The notes beneath the pieces are model-generated. The model was not told the DNA's origin. It worked only from the letters and a program-made list of their open reading frames with translations, and made no database searches. Source: Actinacidiphila yeochonensis CN732 (GTDB lineage: Bacteria; Actinomycetota; Actinomycetes; Streptomycetales; Streptomycetaceae). From it: DNA of 64,000 nt. Where the stretch lies: contig NZ_JQNR01000005.1 in the NCBI RefSeq assembly GCF_000745345.1, forward strand, positions 124,001 through 188,000, in the 5' to 3' direction. The position numbers and the translations under genes are program-made. Below, in pieces: positions 8,666 to 19,907 of this stretch (positions are counted from its first letter, which is position 1; each line of letters begins with the position of its first letter).

Positions 8666-8737
8666 CTCCGCCGCCAGGACTCGAACCCGGACTTAAGGCA
8701 CCAAAAGCCCCAGTGCTGCCAATTACACCACGGCGGA
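8666..8737 (-). tRNA. tRNA-Gln (anticodon UUG)
   Basis: A full 72-nt cloverleaf on the minus strand. The acceptor stem is TCCGCCG with CGGCGGA and discriminator G. The D arm is GTGTAATTGGCAGCAC. The anticodon loop TTTTGGT gives UUG on a five-pair stem that includes two G-U pairs. The T arm contains GGTTCGAGTCC. CCA is not encoded. It lies 73 nt upstream of the glmU start. Confidence 0.95.
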
Positions 8738-9083
8738 CCGACATCACCGCCCGCCGGTGAACCGGCCGGGACGGTCGGCACCATCATGCCGTACGACCAC
8801 CTCCCGGCGCGACGGTGATCGGCGGTCGCCGCCGAGCGGAACCGTCCGGCCCGGCCCGTACGGCCCGCACCGCCCGTCCGCTCCGGGCCCGTGACCAGCT
8901 CCCCTCCACCGCGCGGGAGTTGCCGCCGGGGGGTCGTCCGGCGCCACCCGGAACGCCCAGGACAGGCGGTCGCGGCACCCCCGGCGGAGAGGGGCGTCCT
9001 GGGCGCGCCGGGCGGCCGGAGACGGGGCACGGGGCCGACTCCTACCCCGGCTGGTCCTGTTGTCGGCCGGGCGCCGCTGCAAT

Positions 9084-9101
9084 ACTTACGGAGCCGTAGG
9101 T
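9084..9101. promoter_or_regulatory. Candidate operator upstream of the desaturase gene
   Basis: An inverted repeat ACTTACGG-AG-CCGTAGGT has 8-bp arms with one mismatch. It resembles TetR-family operators (TTACGG...CCGTAA core). It lies 44 nt before the desaturase start. The TetR gene downstream of the desaturase is the obvious candidate to bind it. Confidence 0.6.
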
Positions 9102-9144
9102 TGTGCGGCTCATCACCCCCACCCACTCCGACCAGGGGAAACAC

Positions 9145-10146
9145 ATGACCACACAGACGGAAGTGATCTCAGGGGCCCGGGAGCCCGGACCCTCCGGACA
9201 GGAGCCGCTGCCCAGCGCGACGCGGGGCGGTGAGAGCAAGCGCTCCATCGAGCAGATCACCCTGCTGCTGTTCATCTGCATCCCCTTCGTCGCGCTGGCC
9301 GCCGCCGTCCCGCTGGCCTGGGGCCGCGGGCTGAGCTGGCTGGACGTCGGCCTCATGGTGGCGATGTACTTCCTCGGCTGCCACGGCATCACCATCGGCT
9401 TCCATCGGCACTTCACCCACAGCTCGTTCAAGGCGAAACGCCCGCTGAAGATCCTGCTGGCCATCGCCGGCTCGATGGCCGTCGAGGGCCCGATCGTGCG
9501 CTGGGTGGCCGACCACCGCCGCCACCACAGGTTCAGCGACGCCGAGGGCGACCCGCACAGCCCCTGGCGGTACGGCGAGACCGTCCCGGCCCTGATGAAG
9601 GGCCTGTGGTGGGCGCACATGGGCTGGCTCTTCGACGAGGAGCAGACCCCGCAGCACAAGTACGCGCCCGACCTGATCAAGGACCCGGCCATCCGCCGCA
9701 TCTCCCGCGACTTCTGGCTGTGGACCGCCATCTCGCTGCTGCTGCCCCCGCTGATCGGCGGCCTCGCCACCATGTCGTGGTATGGCGCGTTCACCGCGTT
9801 CTTCTGGGGATCACTCGTCCGGGTGGCTTTGCTGCACCACGTGACGTGGTCCATCAACTCCATCTGCCACGCGGTCGGCAAGCGCCCCTTCAAGTCCCGC
9901 GACCGCTCCGGCAACGTGTGGTGGCTGGCCGTGCTGTCCTGCGGCGAGTCGTGGCACAACCTCCACCACGCCGACCCCACGTCCGCCCGCCACGGGGTGC
10001 TGCGCGGCCAGATCGACTCCAGCGCCCGGCTGATCCGCTGGTTCGAACTCGCCGGCTGGGCCTCTGACGTGCGCTGGCCGAGCCCGGAGCGGATCGCCGC
10101 CCGCCGCCAGGAAAAGACCAAGGAAGGCGTCGGCGAAGCGGCATGA
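9145..10146 (+). CDS. Membrane acyl-CoA (stearoyl-type, delta-9) fatty acid desaturase
   Basis: A 333-residue integral membrane di-iron desaturase that puts a double bond into long acyl chains and so adjusts membrane fluidity. The three His boxes of this family are present: HRHFTH (about residues 88-93), HRRHH (about 125-129) and the C-terminal WHNLHHADP. Hydrophobic segments lie between them, the first at about 38-60. The ATG at 9145 is preceded by AGGGGAA; an upstream in-frame start at 9103 has no such site. A TetR-type palindrome lies upstream and a TetR gene follows, a common pairing for lipid desaturases in actinobacteria. Confidence 0.92.
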   Translation: MTTQTEVISGAREPGPSGQEPLPSATRGGESKRSIEQITLLLFICIPFVALAAAVPLAWGRGLSWLDVGLMVAMYFLGCHGITIGFHRHFTHSSFKAKRPLKILLAIAGSMAVEGPIVRWVADHRRHHRFSDAEGDPHSPWRYGETVPALMKGLWWAHMGWLFDEEQTPQHKYAPDLIKDPAIRRISRDFWLWTAISLLLPPLIGGLATMSWYGAFTAFFWGSLVRVALLHHVTWSINSICHAVGKRPFKSRDRSGNVWWLAVLSCGESWHNLHHADPTSARHGVLRGQIDSSARLIRWFELAGWASDVRWPSPERIAARRQEKTKEGVGEAA

Positions 10147-10286
10147 TGATCGGGTGACCGACGGCAGAGACGACGCGACGGGCGGACCAGTCCCTGCCCG
10201 CCACGCACCGCCGGACCGGCCGGCCCGCCCCGTCCCGCGGGGCCGCCACCGCCGGACCGACCGCCCGGCGGGCCCGCCGGGTCCGG

Positions 10287-10889
10287 ATGACCGGCAAGGA
10301 GCGGCGCGAGCAACTGCTGGACGTGGGGCGGGTCCTCTTCGCCGAGCGCGGCTACGAGGGCACGTCCGTCGAGGAGATCGCCCACAAGGCGGGGGTGTCC
10401 AAGCCGGTCGTCTACGAGCACTTCGGCGGCAAGGAAGGGCTGTACGCGGTCGTGGTCGACCGGGAGATGCGCCGGCTGCTGGACATGGTGACCGGGGCGC
10501 TGACCGGCGGTCATCCGCGGGAACTCCTGGAGCAGGCCGCGTTCGCCCTGCTGGACTACATCGAGCAGTACACCGACGGCTTCCGGGTGCTGGTGCGCGA
10601 CTCGCCCGTCGCCCAGTCCACCGGCACCTTCGCGTCGCTGATCAGCGACATCGCCACCCAGGTGGAGGACATCCTCGGCCAGGAGTTCTCCCACCGCGGC
10701 TTCGACGCCAAGCTGGCCCCGCTGTACGCGCAGGCGCTGGTGGGCATGGTGGCGCTCACCGGCCAGTGGTGGCTGGACGCGCGCCGCCCGCGCAAGGCGG
10801 AGGTGGCCGCGCACCTGGTGAACCTCTCCTGGAACGGCCTGTCGGGTCTGGAGCCGCACCCGCGGCTGATCGGCCACCGCAAGAGCTGA
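10287..10889 (+). CDS. TetR-family transcriptional regulator, probably of the desaturase
   Basis: A 200-residue TetR-family regulator. The N-terminal helix-turn-helix is clear: GRVLFAERGYEGTSVEEIA, then HKAGVSKPVVYEHFGGKEGL. The C-terminal ligand and dimer domain includes a long helix around WWLDARRPRKAEVAAHLVNL. It is on the same strand as the desaturase gene, 140 bp after it, and the two are likely linked in lipid control. The start is uncertain: the frame is open back to 10158 with basic, Pro-rich sequence but has no ATG or GTG before 10287. A GTG at 10154 is in another frame. Confidence 0.88.
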   Translation: MTGKERREQLLDVGRVLFAERGYEGTSVEEIAHKAGVSKPVVYEHFGGKEGLYAVVVDREMRRLLDMVTGALTGGHPRELLEQAAFALLDYIEQYTDGFRVLVRDSPVAQSTGTFASLISDIATQVEDILGQEFSHRGFDAKLAPLYAQALVGMVALTGQWWLDARRPRKAEVAAHLVNLSWNGLSGLEPHPRLIGHRKS

Positions 10890-11023
10890 CCGCCTCCTCC
10901 CCCGCCGGGCCACGGGACGCCCGCCCGAGGGACGCCGCCCCACGCGGGGCGCCGCACGGCGCGGACGCGGCCGGAGACGCGCCAGGGCCGCCCGGAGTGG
11001 CTCCAGGGCGGCCCCGTCTCACC

Positions 11024-12205
11024 TCACCACAGGCGGCGCGCACCCTCCGCCGGGGTCGTGGAGAAGTGCCGCGCCTGCGGCAGTGCCTCGGCCACCGTCC
11101 GCGCGATCCGCTCCTCGTCGCCCGCGTCGACCAGGACGATCGCCGAGCCGCCGAATCCGCCGCCGGTCATCCGGGCGCCGAGCGCGCCGGCCGCCAGCGC
11201 GGTGTCGACCACCAGGTCGAGCTCCGGACAGGAGACCTGGAAGTCGTCACGCAGCGAGGCGTGGCCGGCGGTCAGCACCGGGCCGATGTCCCGGGTGCGG
11301 CCGGCCTCGCACAGCGCCAGCACCTGCCCGACCCGGGCGTTCTCGGTGACGATGTGGCGGGTCAGCCGGCGCAGCCGGTCGTCGGGCAGGGCGGCGAGTG
11401 CCTGCTCCAGACCGTCCGGCTCGATGTCGCGCAGCGCCGGTACGCCCAGCACCGCCGCCGCCTCCTCGCACCCGGCCCGGCGCTCGCCGTAGGCGCCGTC
11501 GGCGTGGGCGTGCTTGACGCGGGTGTCGACCACCAGCAGCCGCAGCCCCTCGGCCGCCAGGTCCAGCGGCACCTGGCGCTGGGCCAGGCCCCGCACGTCC
11601 AGGTGGAGGGCGTGGCCCTCGGTGCAGCAGGCGGAGGCGGTCTGGTCCATCACGCCGACGGGCGCGCCGACGTAGGTGTTCTCCGAGGACTGGCAGAGCA
11701 CCGCCAGCTCCTGCCGGGAGAGGCCGCCCACCCCGTACAGCTCCGTCAGCGCCAGGGCGGTGACCACCTGGAGGGCCGCGGAGGAGGACAGGCCGCCGCC
11801 GACCGGCACGGAGCTGTCGTAGTGGATGTCCGCGCCGCCCACCGGGTGGCCGGCCTGCCGCAGCGTCCACAGCACGGCCGCCGGGTAGCGGGCCCAGCCC
11901 TCGGTGGCGCCGGGGGCCAGGTCGTCGATCCGCAGTTCGACGACGCCGCCGTCCATGTCGGCGGAGTGCAGCCGCAGGAGGCCGTCCTCGCGGCGGGCGA
12001 CCGCCGCCCGGGTGGCCTGCGGCAGCGCGAACGGCATCACGAAGCCGTCGTTGTAGTCGGTGTGCTCGCCGATCAGGTTGACCCGGCCGGGCGCCGCCCA
12101 GGCGCCCTCGGGTGCGCGGCCGAAGGCGTCCTTGAAGGCGGCCTCGAACGCGGGGTCCGCGGTGCCCGCCTCCACCGTGGCGGCGCTGCCCCTGGTGTCC
12201 GTCAT
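11024..12205 (-). CDS. galK: Galactokinase
   Basis: A 393-residue GHMP-family galactokinase, making galactose 1-phosphate from galactose and ATP. The galactokinase signature [19 protein letters not shown] is near residue 40, the phosphate-binding loop is [14 protein letters not shown], and the third GHMP motif [15 protein letters not shown] is near the C-terminus. It is the last gene of galT-galE-galK; its ATG overlaps the galE stop as ATGA (12202-12205), which implies coupled translation. Length and motifs are normal. Confidence 0.97.
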   Translation of the reverse strand: MTDTRGSAATVEAGTADPAFEAAFKDAFGRAPEGAWAAPGRVNLIGEHTDYNDGFVMPFALPQATRAAVARREDGLLRLHSADMDGGVVELRIDDLAPGATEGWARYPAAVLWTLRQAGHPVGGADIHYDSSVPVGGGLSSSAALQVVTALALTELYGVGGLSRQELAVLCQSSENTYVGAPVGVMDQTASACCTEGHALHLDVRGLAQRQVPLDLAAEGLRLLVVDTRVKHAHADGAYGERRAGCEEAAAVLGVPALRDIEPDGLEQALAALPDDRLRRLTRHIVTENARVGQVLALCEAGRTRDIGPVLTAGHASLRDDFQVSCPELDLVVDTALAAGALGARMTGGGFGGSAIVLVDAGDEERIARTVAEALPQARHFSTTPAEGARRLW

Positions 12206-13197
12206 CGTGCGTCGTCCTCCCCTAGCGATTGCGTGAAGTTCCAGGCGTCGCGGACGATCTCCGCGAGGTCGGTACGGCGGGGCCGCCAGCCCAGCTCGCC
12301 GCGGGCCCGGTCGGCCGAGGCGACCAGGGAGGCAGGGTCGCCGGGGCGGCGCGGGCGGGTCACCGCCGGGATCGGGTGGCCGGTGACCGCGCGGACCGTC
12401 TCGATCACCTCCCGCACCGAGAAGCCGCTGCCGTTGCCCAGGTTGCACACCAGGTGGCGGCCGGACTCGGCCTTGTCCAGGGCGAGCAGGTGCGCCTCGG
12501 CGAGGTCGGCGACGTGGATGTAGTCGCGCACGCAGGTGCCGTCGGGCGTGGGGTAGTCCTCGCCGAAGACCGCCACCTCGGCGCGGCGGCCCTGGGCCAC
12601 CTGGAGCACCAGCGGGATCAGGTGCGACTCGGGGTCGTGCCGCTCGCCCTGGCGACCGTAGGCGCCGGCCACGTTGAAGTACCGCAGCGAGACGGCGGCC
12701 AGGCCGTGCGCGTGGCACTCGGAGGCGATCATCTGGTCCACGGCGAGCTTCGTGGCGCCGTAGGGGTTGGTCGGCGCGGTGGCGGCGTCCTCGGCGATCG
12801 GCACGGACACCGGCTCGCCGTAGGTGGCGGCGGTGGAGGAGAACACCAGGGTGCGCACCCCCGCGCCGCGCATGGCCGACAGCAGTTCGAGCGAGCCGAC
12901 GACGTTGTTGCGCCAGTACTTCTCCGGGTCGGCCACGGACTCGGCGACCTGGGAGGAGGCGGCGAAGTGCAGCACCGCGTCGAAGGAGCCGTCGAGCACC
13001 TTGGCGGCCTCGTGCACCCGGCCCTCCACGAACTCGGCACCCTCGGGGACGCCGGCCCGGAAGCCCGTGGAGAGGTCGTCGAGGACGACCACCTGGTGGC
13101 CGGCCTCCAGCAGGTGCGCGGCCACCACCGAACCGACGTAGCCGGCACCGCCGGTGACCAGCAGCTTCCTGGGTCGCTCGGGATCGGATGCGGTCAT
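12202..13197 (-). CDS. galE: UDP-glucose 4-epimerase
   Basis: A 331-residue extended SDR that interconverts UDP-galactose and UDP-glucose with bound NAD. The NAD loop is [10 protein letters not shown] (about residues 14-23). The catalytic Ser is in SSTAATYG and the YxxxK pair in PYGATK. It begins with ATG at 13197, overlapping the galT stop by four bases (13194-13197). It ends by overlapping the galK start by four bases. These overlaps make galTEK one translationally coupled unit. Confidence 0.97.
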   Translation of the reverse strand: MTASDPERPRKLLVTGGAGYVGSVVAAHLLEAGHQVVVLDDLSTGFRAGVPEGAEFVEGRVHEAAKVLDGSFDAVLHFAASSQVAESVADPEKYWRNNVVGSLELLSAMRGAGVRTLVFSSTAATYGEPVSVPIAEDAATAPTNPYGATKLAVDQMIASECHAHGLAAVSLRYFNVAGAYGRQGERHDPESHLIPLVLQVAQGRRAEVAVFGEDYPTPDGTCVRDYIHVADLAEAHLLALDKAESGRHLVCNLGNGSGFSVREVIETVRAVTGHPIPAVTRPRRPGDPASLVASADRARGELGWRPRRTDLAEIVRDAWNFTQSLGEDDAR

Positions 13198-14237
13198 TTC
13201 GAGGCCACCTCTCGCAGTCGTGCGGCAGCGGCCTCCGGCGGCACGTCGTTGATGAACGCGCCCATGCCCGACTCGGAGCCCGCGAGGAACTTCAGCTTGC
13301 CCGACGTTCGCCTGATGGTGAAAAGCTCCAGGTGCAGCGCGAAGTCCTCGCGCCCGGGCGCGGCGAACGGCGCCTGGTGCCAGCCGGAGATGTACGGGGT
13401 GGGCGGCTGGTCCTCGCCGAAGATCCGGTCGAAGCGGCGCAGCAGCTCCAGGTAGAGCCCGGGGAACTCGGCGGCGGCGTCCTCCTCCAGCCCGAGCAGG
13501 TCGGGCACCCGGCGGTTGGGGTGGAGGTGGACCTCGTAGGGCCAGTGCGCGGCGAACGGGACGAACGCCGTCCAGTGCTCGCCCTCCAGCACGATGCGGC
13601 GGCCGTCGGCCCGCTCGTCGGCCAGTACGTCGTCGAAGAGGTTGCGGCCGGTGGCGGCGCGGTGCTCGGCGAGCGAGCGGAGCACCAGTGCCGTGCGGGG
13701 GGTCGTGAAGGGGTAGGCGTAGATCTGGCCGTGCGGGTGGCCGAGGGTGACGCCGATCTCCTCGCCGCGGTTCTCGAACGGGAAGACCTGTGCGACCGAC
13801 GGCAGTTGCGCCAGCTCGCGGGTGCGGTCGATCCAGGCGTCCAGCACCAGCCGGGCGGCGGCGGGCGTGAGGTCGGCGAAGGACGCGTCGTGGTCGGAGG
13901 TGAAGCAGACGACCTCGCAGCGGCCCTTGTCCCCGGCGAGCGACGGAAAGCGGTTCTCGAAGACCGCCACCTCGTAGTCGGGCGCGGGGATCTCGGTGTG
14001 CCGGTCCCCCCGGGACGGGCACAGCGGGCACTGGTCGGCCGGCGGGTGGTAGGTGCGGCCCTGCCGGTGCGAGGCGATGGCGACGGTGTCGCCGAGCAGC
14101 CGGTCACGGCGCGTCTCGGACGTGGTGGCCACCCGCTCCAGCGGGCGCGGGTCGACCGCGTCCCTGACCACGGAGTCGGTGGAGTCGTAGTAGATCAGCT
14201 CGCGGCCGTCCGCAAGCCGGGTCGGCGTCTTCTTCAC
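13194..14237 (-). CDS. galT: Galactose-1-phosphate uridylyltransferase
   Basis: A 347-residue Leloir-pathway enzyme that exchanges galactose 1-phosphate with UDP-glucose. The active-site motif [11 protein letters not shown] is present, as is the zinc-type Cys pair in [12 protein letters not shown]. It is the first gene of the operon and starts with GTG at 14237. The upstream region is AT-rich for this genome and contains repeated ATTGTG-like motifs, suggesting a regulated promoter as known for the Streptomyces gal operon (galactose induced, glucose repressed). Confidence 0.97.
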   Translation of the reverse strand: MKKTPTRLADGRELIYYDSTDSVVRDAVDPRPLERVATTSETRRDRLLGDTVAIASHRQGRTYHPPADQCPLCPSRGDRHTEIPAPDYEVAVFENRFPSLAGDKGRCEVVCFTSDHDASFADLTPAAARLVLDAWIDRTRELAQLPSVAQVFPFENRGEEIGVTLGHPHGQIYAYPFTTPRTALVLRSLAEHRAATGRNLFDDVLADERADGRRIVLEGEHWTAFVPFAAHWPYEVHLHPNRRVPDLLGLEEDAAAEFPGLYLELLRRFDRIFGEDQPPTPYISGWHQAPFAAPGREDFALHLELFTIRRTSGKLKFLAGSESGMGAFINDVPPEAAAARLREVASK

Positions 14238-14310
14238 CTACGGCACCTCACACCACAATCAACCAACAGAACCGAACACAATGAATCACAACGCAACAGT
14301 ACAGTCAATG
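14238..14310 (-). promoter_or_regulatory. Candidate gal operon promoter with direct repeats
   Basis: Read on the minus strand, TTGACT (14303-14308) could be a -35 box. Three copies of an ATTGTG/GTTGTG hexamer follow (minus strand of 14287-14292, 14277-14282 and 14254-14259), 10 and 23 bp apart. The segment is much richer in A+T than its surroundings. Direct repeats of this type suit a DeoR-like repressor. No clear -10 box was found. Confidence 0.5.
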
Positions 14311-14511
14311 CGCGGCGCAGGTCGAGTCAACGCGGTTTTCCGCACGGGCAACGGGCTGTCCGGACGCCGACAAGCGGGAGAACACGCCCGGACACACAAC
14401 CGAACAGAGCCGAACAGAGGCGTGGGCGCCACCCACCCCGTTCGCACATCGGGCCCGGTGGTTGGTCGGAAGGACCCGCGGCGGCCGGGTCAGGGGCGCC
14501 GGGCAGGGTGA

Positions 14512-14539
14512 GGCGGCAGGCGGCAGGCGGCAGGCGGCA
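14512..14539. repeat. 7-bp tandem repeat, four copies
   Basis: GGCGGCA is repeated four times head to tail in noncoding DNA upstream of galT. No gene can be supported in 14311-14740. Confidence 0.8.
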
Positions 14540-14573
14540 GCTGGCGGCGGCCATGAAGGGGCGGCGGCCGTGG

Positions 14574-14636
14574 GCGGCTCGGAGCCGGACCGCGGGCACG
14601 GCGGTGCGGCTCGGAGCCGGACCGCGGGCACGGCGG
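14574..14636. repeat. 31-bp perfect direct repeat
   Basis: Two identical 31-bp copies (14574-14604 and 14606-14636) begin GCGGCTCGGAGCC and end GGGCACGGCGG, separated by one base. The lack of divergence indicates a recent tandem duplication in the noncoding gap between the response-regulator gene and galT. Confidence 0.88.
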
Positions 14637-14740
14637 CAGGGAAGGCGGCGGGCGCACGGGGACCGGCCCGCCCGCACGGAAGGCGAGGCAGGCCCCGGCA
14701 CGGGCGTGAGCGGGTGCGCGGGGCCGGCGGGTGCCCGGGG

Positions 14741-15424
14741 CTAGCCGAGGCGCAGCGGGCCGCCCGCGGCGCGCTCCAGCAGCCCGGTGCGGGCGGCGAG
14801 GGCGGCGGCCTCCAGCCGGGACCCGACGCCCAGCTTCATCAGCACCCGCTGCACATGGGTGCGGGCGGTGCTGGGCGCGATCCGCATCCCCGCGGCGATC
14901 ACCCGCGTGTCCTCGCCCTCCGCCACCCGCACCAGGACCTCGACCTCGCGCGGGGTGAGGATGTCGAGCAGTCGGGCGCCCTCGTCGTCGGGCTGCCGGG
15001 CGGGGTTGAGCAGTTCGGCGAACGCGCCCTGGAGCAGCGGCTGGGCGACCGCGACCTCGCCGGCCCTGGCCTTGGCCATGGCCCGCTCGACGCCCTCTAT
15101 CCGCTCGTCGTGGCGTACGTAGCCGGAGGCACCGGACGCGAAGGCGGCGGCGATGCCGCGCGGGTCCGGCACCGGGCCGAGCACCACCACGGCCACTCCG
15201 GGCCGCTCCCGGCGGATGCGGGCCACCGGCTCGAACGCCCCCGGCTCCGCGGGCGCGGCGGTGCCGAACAGGCACACCTCCGGCGAGCGGTTCAGCACCA
15301 CCTCGGCGGCCCCGCCGGACGGCGCGGTCGCGGCCAGCACGCGGTGCCCGCGCAGCCTCAGGGCCGAGGCCAGCGCCTCGGCGAGCAGCCGGTGGTCGTC
15401 GACCACGACGAGCCGTACACCCAT
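14741..15424 (-). CDS. LuxR-type regulator with a degenerate (non-phosphorylatable) receiver domain
   Basis: A 227-residue protein with a receiver-like N-terminus and a LuxR helix-turn-helix (LTPREVEVLVRVAEGE through APSTARTHVQRVLMKLGV). The acidic pair D9-D10 is present. The usual phospho-acceptor position (CLFGTAAP) is Gly54 instead of Asp, and the conserved Lys position (GYVRHD) is His105 or Arg104. It is therefore unlikely to be switched by phosphorylation and may be an atypical response regulator that works by ligand binding, partner binding or expression level. ATG at 15424 has GGGGGAG before it. The gene points towards galT, 503 bp away; no kinase gene is adjacent. Confidence 0.85.
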   Translation of the reverse strand: MGVRLVVVDDHRLLAEALASALRLRGHRVLAATAPSGGAAEVVLNRSPEVCLFGTAAPAEPGAFEPVARIRRERPGVAVVVLGPVPDPRGIAAAFASGASGYVRHDERIEGVERAMAKARAGEVAVAQPLLQGAFAELLNPARQPDDEGARLLDILTPREVEVLVRVAEGEDTRVIAAGMRIAPSTARTHVQRVLMKLGVGSRLEAAALAARTGLLERAAGGPLRLG

Positions 15425-15695
15425 GTCGGGTCTCCCCCCATCCCCCGGTGTCCGGCGGGCGGCCGGTCCAGGTCCGCACTCCCTACCGCGGCCGGGCCGG
15501 TCCCAACCGTGCCCGCGGACGAGGACCCGCGCGCTCGCGGCGAAAGTACCCGGTTCCGGGCGCGGACGCGCCCCCTCGGCGGGGAGCGCGTATCGCGGCC
15601 GGAGCCCTCCGGGGTGATCCGGAGCATTCCGGGCTTGCCGCCTCCGTGGCCGCCGATCGGTCGGTTCGGCGGACACGGAGGACACGTACGGCGGC

Positions 15696-15722
15696 GGGCA
15701 CGCGCCGGGCCGGCGCGCGCCC
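15696..15722 (-). terminator. Terminator after the beta-propeller protein gene
   Basis: An 11-bp stem (15696-15706 with 15712-15722) closes a 5-nt loop. The one imperfect pair is G-U in minus-strand RNA. It starts 8 nt after the stop codon at 15730. The rest of 15425-15695 shows no gene. Confidence 0.7.
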
Positions 15723-15729
15723 AAGGGGG

Positions 15730-17500
15730 TCAGCCGTAGACCAGGAAGTAGGTCTGGCCGCTCTCGTCCGAGTAGATCGTCTTGGACACAAAGTACAGCC
15801 GGCCGCCGTGCCACACGTAGTAGTTGTGCAGTCCGCCGTTATCCAGCTTGTCGAAGGCGTCCTGCCCGAGCGTGGCGTAGGGGGTGACGGAGCCCGTCGC
15901 GGGATCGAGGGTGACCAGCCGGCCCGGCCTGCCGTAGTCCGGCGCCTCGTAGGCCAGCGGCCTGCCGTCCTGGAAGCCGATCCCGTCGACGCCGTAGCCG
16001 CCGGTGGTCCTGGCCACCCACTTCGGCTTGCCGTCGCCGAGGTCGAAGGCCGCGACGCCGCCGACCGTCTTGCCACCGCTGTCGCTCCGGCCGTCGAGGG
16101 CCAGGTAGACGGTGTCCTTGTCGACGAGCACGTCGTGCACGGCCTGCTTCTCCGCGCCGTCGGCGTCGACGAGGTACGTGTCCCTGCCCAGCGAGATCCG
16201 CGAGCGGAGGCGGCCGTTGTCGAGCACCGCCACGTCCGTGTACAGGTTGTCGTCGGTGCCGAGCAGCACCACCACGGGGTCGGTGGAGACGATCGCGCTC
16301 ACCTGGAGGCCACTGGGCGCGGTCCACGACCACTTGGCGGCACCGTTCCTCGCCGGGTCGACCACCTGCACCTTGTAGGTGTCCAGGTCGCATTCGACGA
16401 CGCCCACGAACTGGGCGCCGCCGGCGTACCCGTCGTCGTCGCACCGGCCCGCGCCCGACCGCCACAGTTCCTTGTGGTCGCTGAGCCGGTAGGCGACCGA
16501 GCCGCCGGTCCAGTCGACGCCGACGGCGTCGCCGCTGATCGCCATCTCGGAGAAGTCGAAGGCGGACTCCAGGGAGGGGTCTCCGCTGGGCAGTTCCTCC
16601 GTCCACAGCTCCCGGCCCGCGGCGAGGTCGATCGCCATCACCTTGTCGCAGTCGGCCCCGTACTGAATGGCGGTCATGTTGTCGTACTGATCGCGGGCCG
16701 CTGTGCACTCGGTCCCGGAGGGCGCGGCGATCGACCAGGCCCTGGCGCCGGTATCGATGTCGTAGCCGACGACCTGGCCGACCTCGTTCTTCACCACGTA
16801 CCTGTCGGTGAACCAGATGCCGAGCGCGTCCTTGAGGTCGTCCTTCTTGGCCACCGCGGCGGCGGGCTCGCCGTACAGGTACGCCAGCTCGCTCTTGTGC
16901 GCGGCCGGCGCGGTCGGACTGCCGACGGGGCCGCCCTTGGCGCCTCCGCTGTCCGCCTGCGGCTTGGACGCGTGCTTGTCCCCGCCGTCCTTGGTGGCGA
17001 ACCAGGCGCCTCCGCCGATCACGAGGACCGCGGCCACGACTGCCGAGACGACGACAGCCAGCCGGCCGTTGGACCGGCACCAGGCGCGGGCCGCCCACCG
17101 TACGGGGGCTGGCCGTAGGACGGCTGCCGCGCCGCCGGGTACCCGTAGCCGGAGGCCGGGGGTGCGGGCGGCGCGGCGTACGGGTTCGGGCCGGACGGCG
17201 GCGAGGTGGCATACGGGTTCTGGCCGGACGGCGGCGACGTGGCGTACGGGTTCGCGCCGGACGGCGAGGTGGCATACGGGTTCGCGCCGGACGGCGGCGG
17301 GGTGGCATACGGGTTCGCGCCGGACGGCGGCGGGGTGGCGTACGGGTTCGCGCCGAACGGGGCGCCGGGAGCCGCCGGCGCCGGGTGGCCGTAGCCGGAT
17401 GCCGGCGGGGCGGGGGCCGCGGCGGAGGGGGTGGCGGCACGGCGTCGGCGGCCGGCTCGAACGGCGGCGGGTTCCCGGCGGGCGGGGGCGGCTGCGACAT
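15730..17500 (-). CDS. Proline-rich membrane protein with an extracytoplasmic PQQ-like beta-propeller (two apparent frameshifts)
   Basis: The expected product has three parts in three different frames. The start MSQPPPPAGNPPPFEPAADA (ATG at 17500, GAGGAG upstream) is in one frame. Proline-rich repeats of the type ANPYATPPPSG are in a second. The membrane segment RLAVVVSAVVAAVLVIGGG plus a roughly 440-residue domain is in a third, ending at 15730. That domain has repeated WxxD/GxELW-type strands (GRELWTEELP, DHKELWRSG) like PQQ-binding beta-propellers. Each junction needs one missing base, near 17410-17445 and 17060-17080. The parts together match a common Streptomyces architecture, so the gene is either broken or affected by base-calling errors in GC runs. 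Function is unknown; a surface binding or scaffold role is possible. Confidence 0.7.
17175..17362 (-). repeat. 33-bp coding repeat (six units) in the proline-rich linker
   Basis: Six units, five of 33 bp or slightly truncated and one of 30 bp, encode ANPYAT(S/P)PPSG-type peptides on the minus strand. Unit starts in plus coordinates are 17175, 17208, 17241, 17271, 17304 and 17337. This is a protein repeat, not a CRISPR array: there are no variable spacers. Confidence 0.85.
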
Positions 17501-17857
17501 GGCGGGGCGTTCTCCTCACCCGGGCGGGCGCGGGCCCGGTACGCGCCGAGCCGAACGGCCGGGCGCACCACGGTCTCCGGTCGATTCGGGCAGTAGTACG
17601 AGCGGTCACTCTTTCTACCACCGCCTGGCGGAGCGCCTTCCCGCCGCGAACGCATCCGCCGCAGGGCCGCCGACCGCCCCCGCAGCGGACATCGGAGCCC
17701 GCCCCCGCAGGCCCGGCCGGACGCCGAATCACCCAGGTCACCCCGTCGCGGACCGTTCTGACGCCGCGTCAGTCCAGGAGGACGACGGTCCCCGCACGAG
17801 CCGCCCGGGACGCGGCGGCACCGGACCGGCCGAGGGGCGAGGCGCCGCCGCGAAGGC

Positions 17858-19663
<1,806 letters not shown>

Positions 19664-19907
19664 GGACGAGATCTCTCCACATGCTTCCTGGGGGTGTCCA
19701 CAGTAGTGCCCGCCCACGGGGGCGCGGGCGGGCGCGGTCGGCGCCTGTGGAAAACGTGGACAACCGGTGGCACCGGCCGGGCCGCGAAGGCCCGCGGGCG
19801 GGGGCGGTGTGCGAGCAGGCGCACGGGGTGCGCGTCGGGCGCGGGGTGCGCGTCGGGCGCGCCCGTACGCGGGTCCGCGCGGCGGGGTCGGGCGACGGGC
19901 TCGGGCG

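Noticed and set aside
5597..8818. A very long open frame on the plus strand opposite rplY, prs and glmU
   Set aside because: It is the mirror of real minus-strand genes; its product is rich in Gly, Val and Arg repeats with no domain. Such antisense frames are common in GC-rich DNA.
10154..10286. GTG at 10154 as an upstream start of the TetR gene
   Set aside because: It is in a different frame from the TetR helix-turn-helix; no frame change is supported by the sequence.
9042..10943. A 633-residue minus-strand frame over the desaturase and TetR genes
   Set aside because: Both plus-strand genes have intact motifs (His boxes, helix-turn-helix) and starts; the antisense product has none.
17175..17362. 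Regular 33-bp repeats that could suggest a CRISPR array
   Set aside because: Units are directly adjacent with no spacers and encode a proline-rich peptide repeat.
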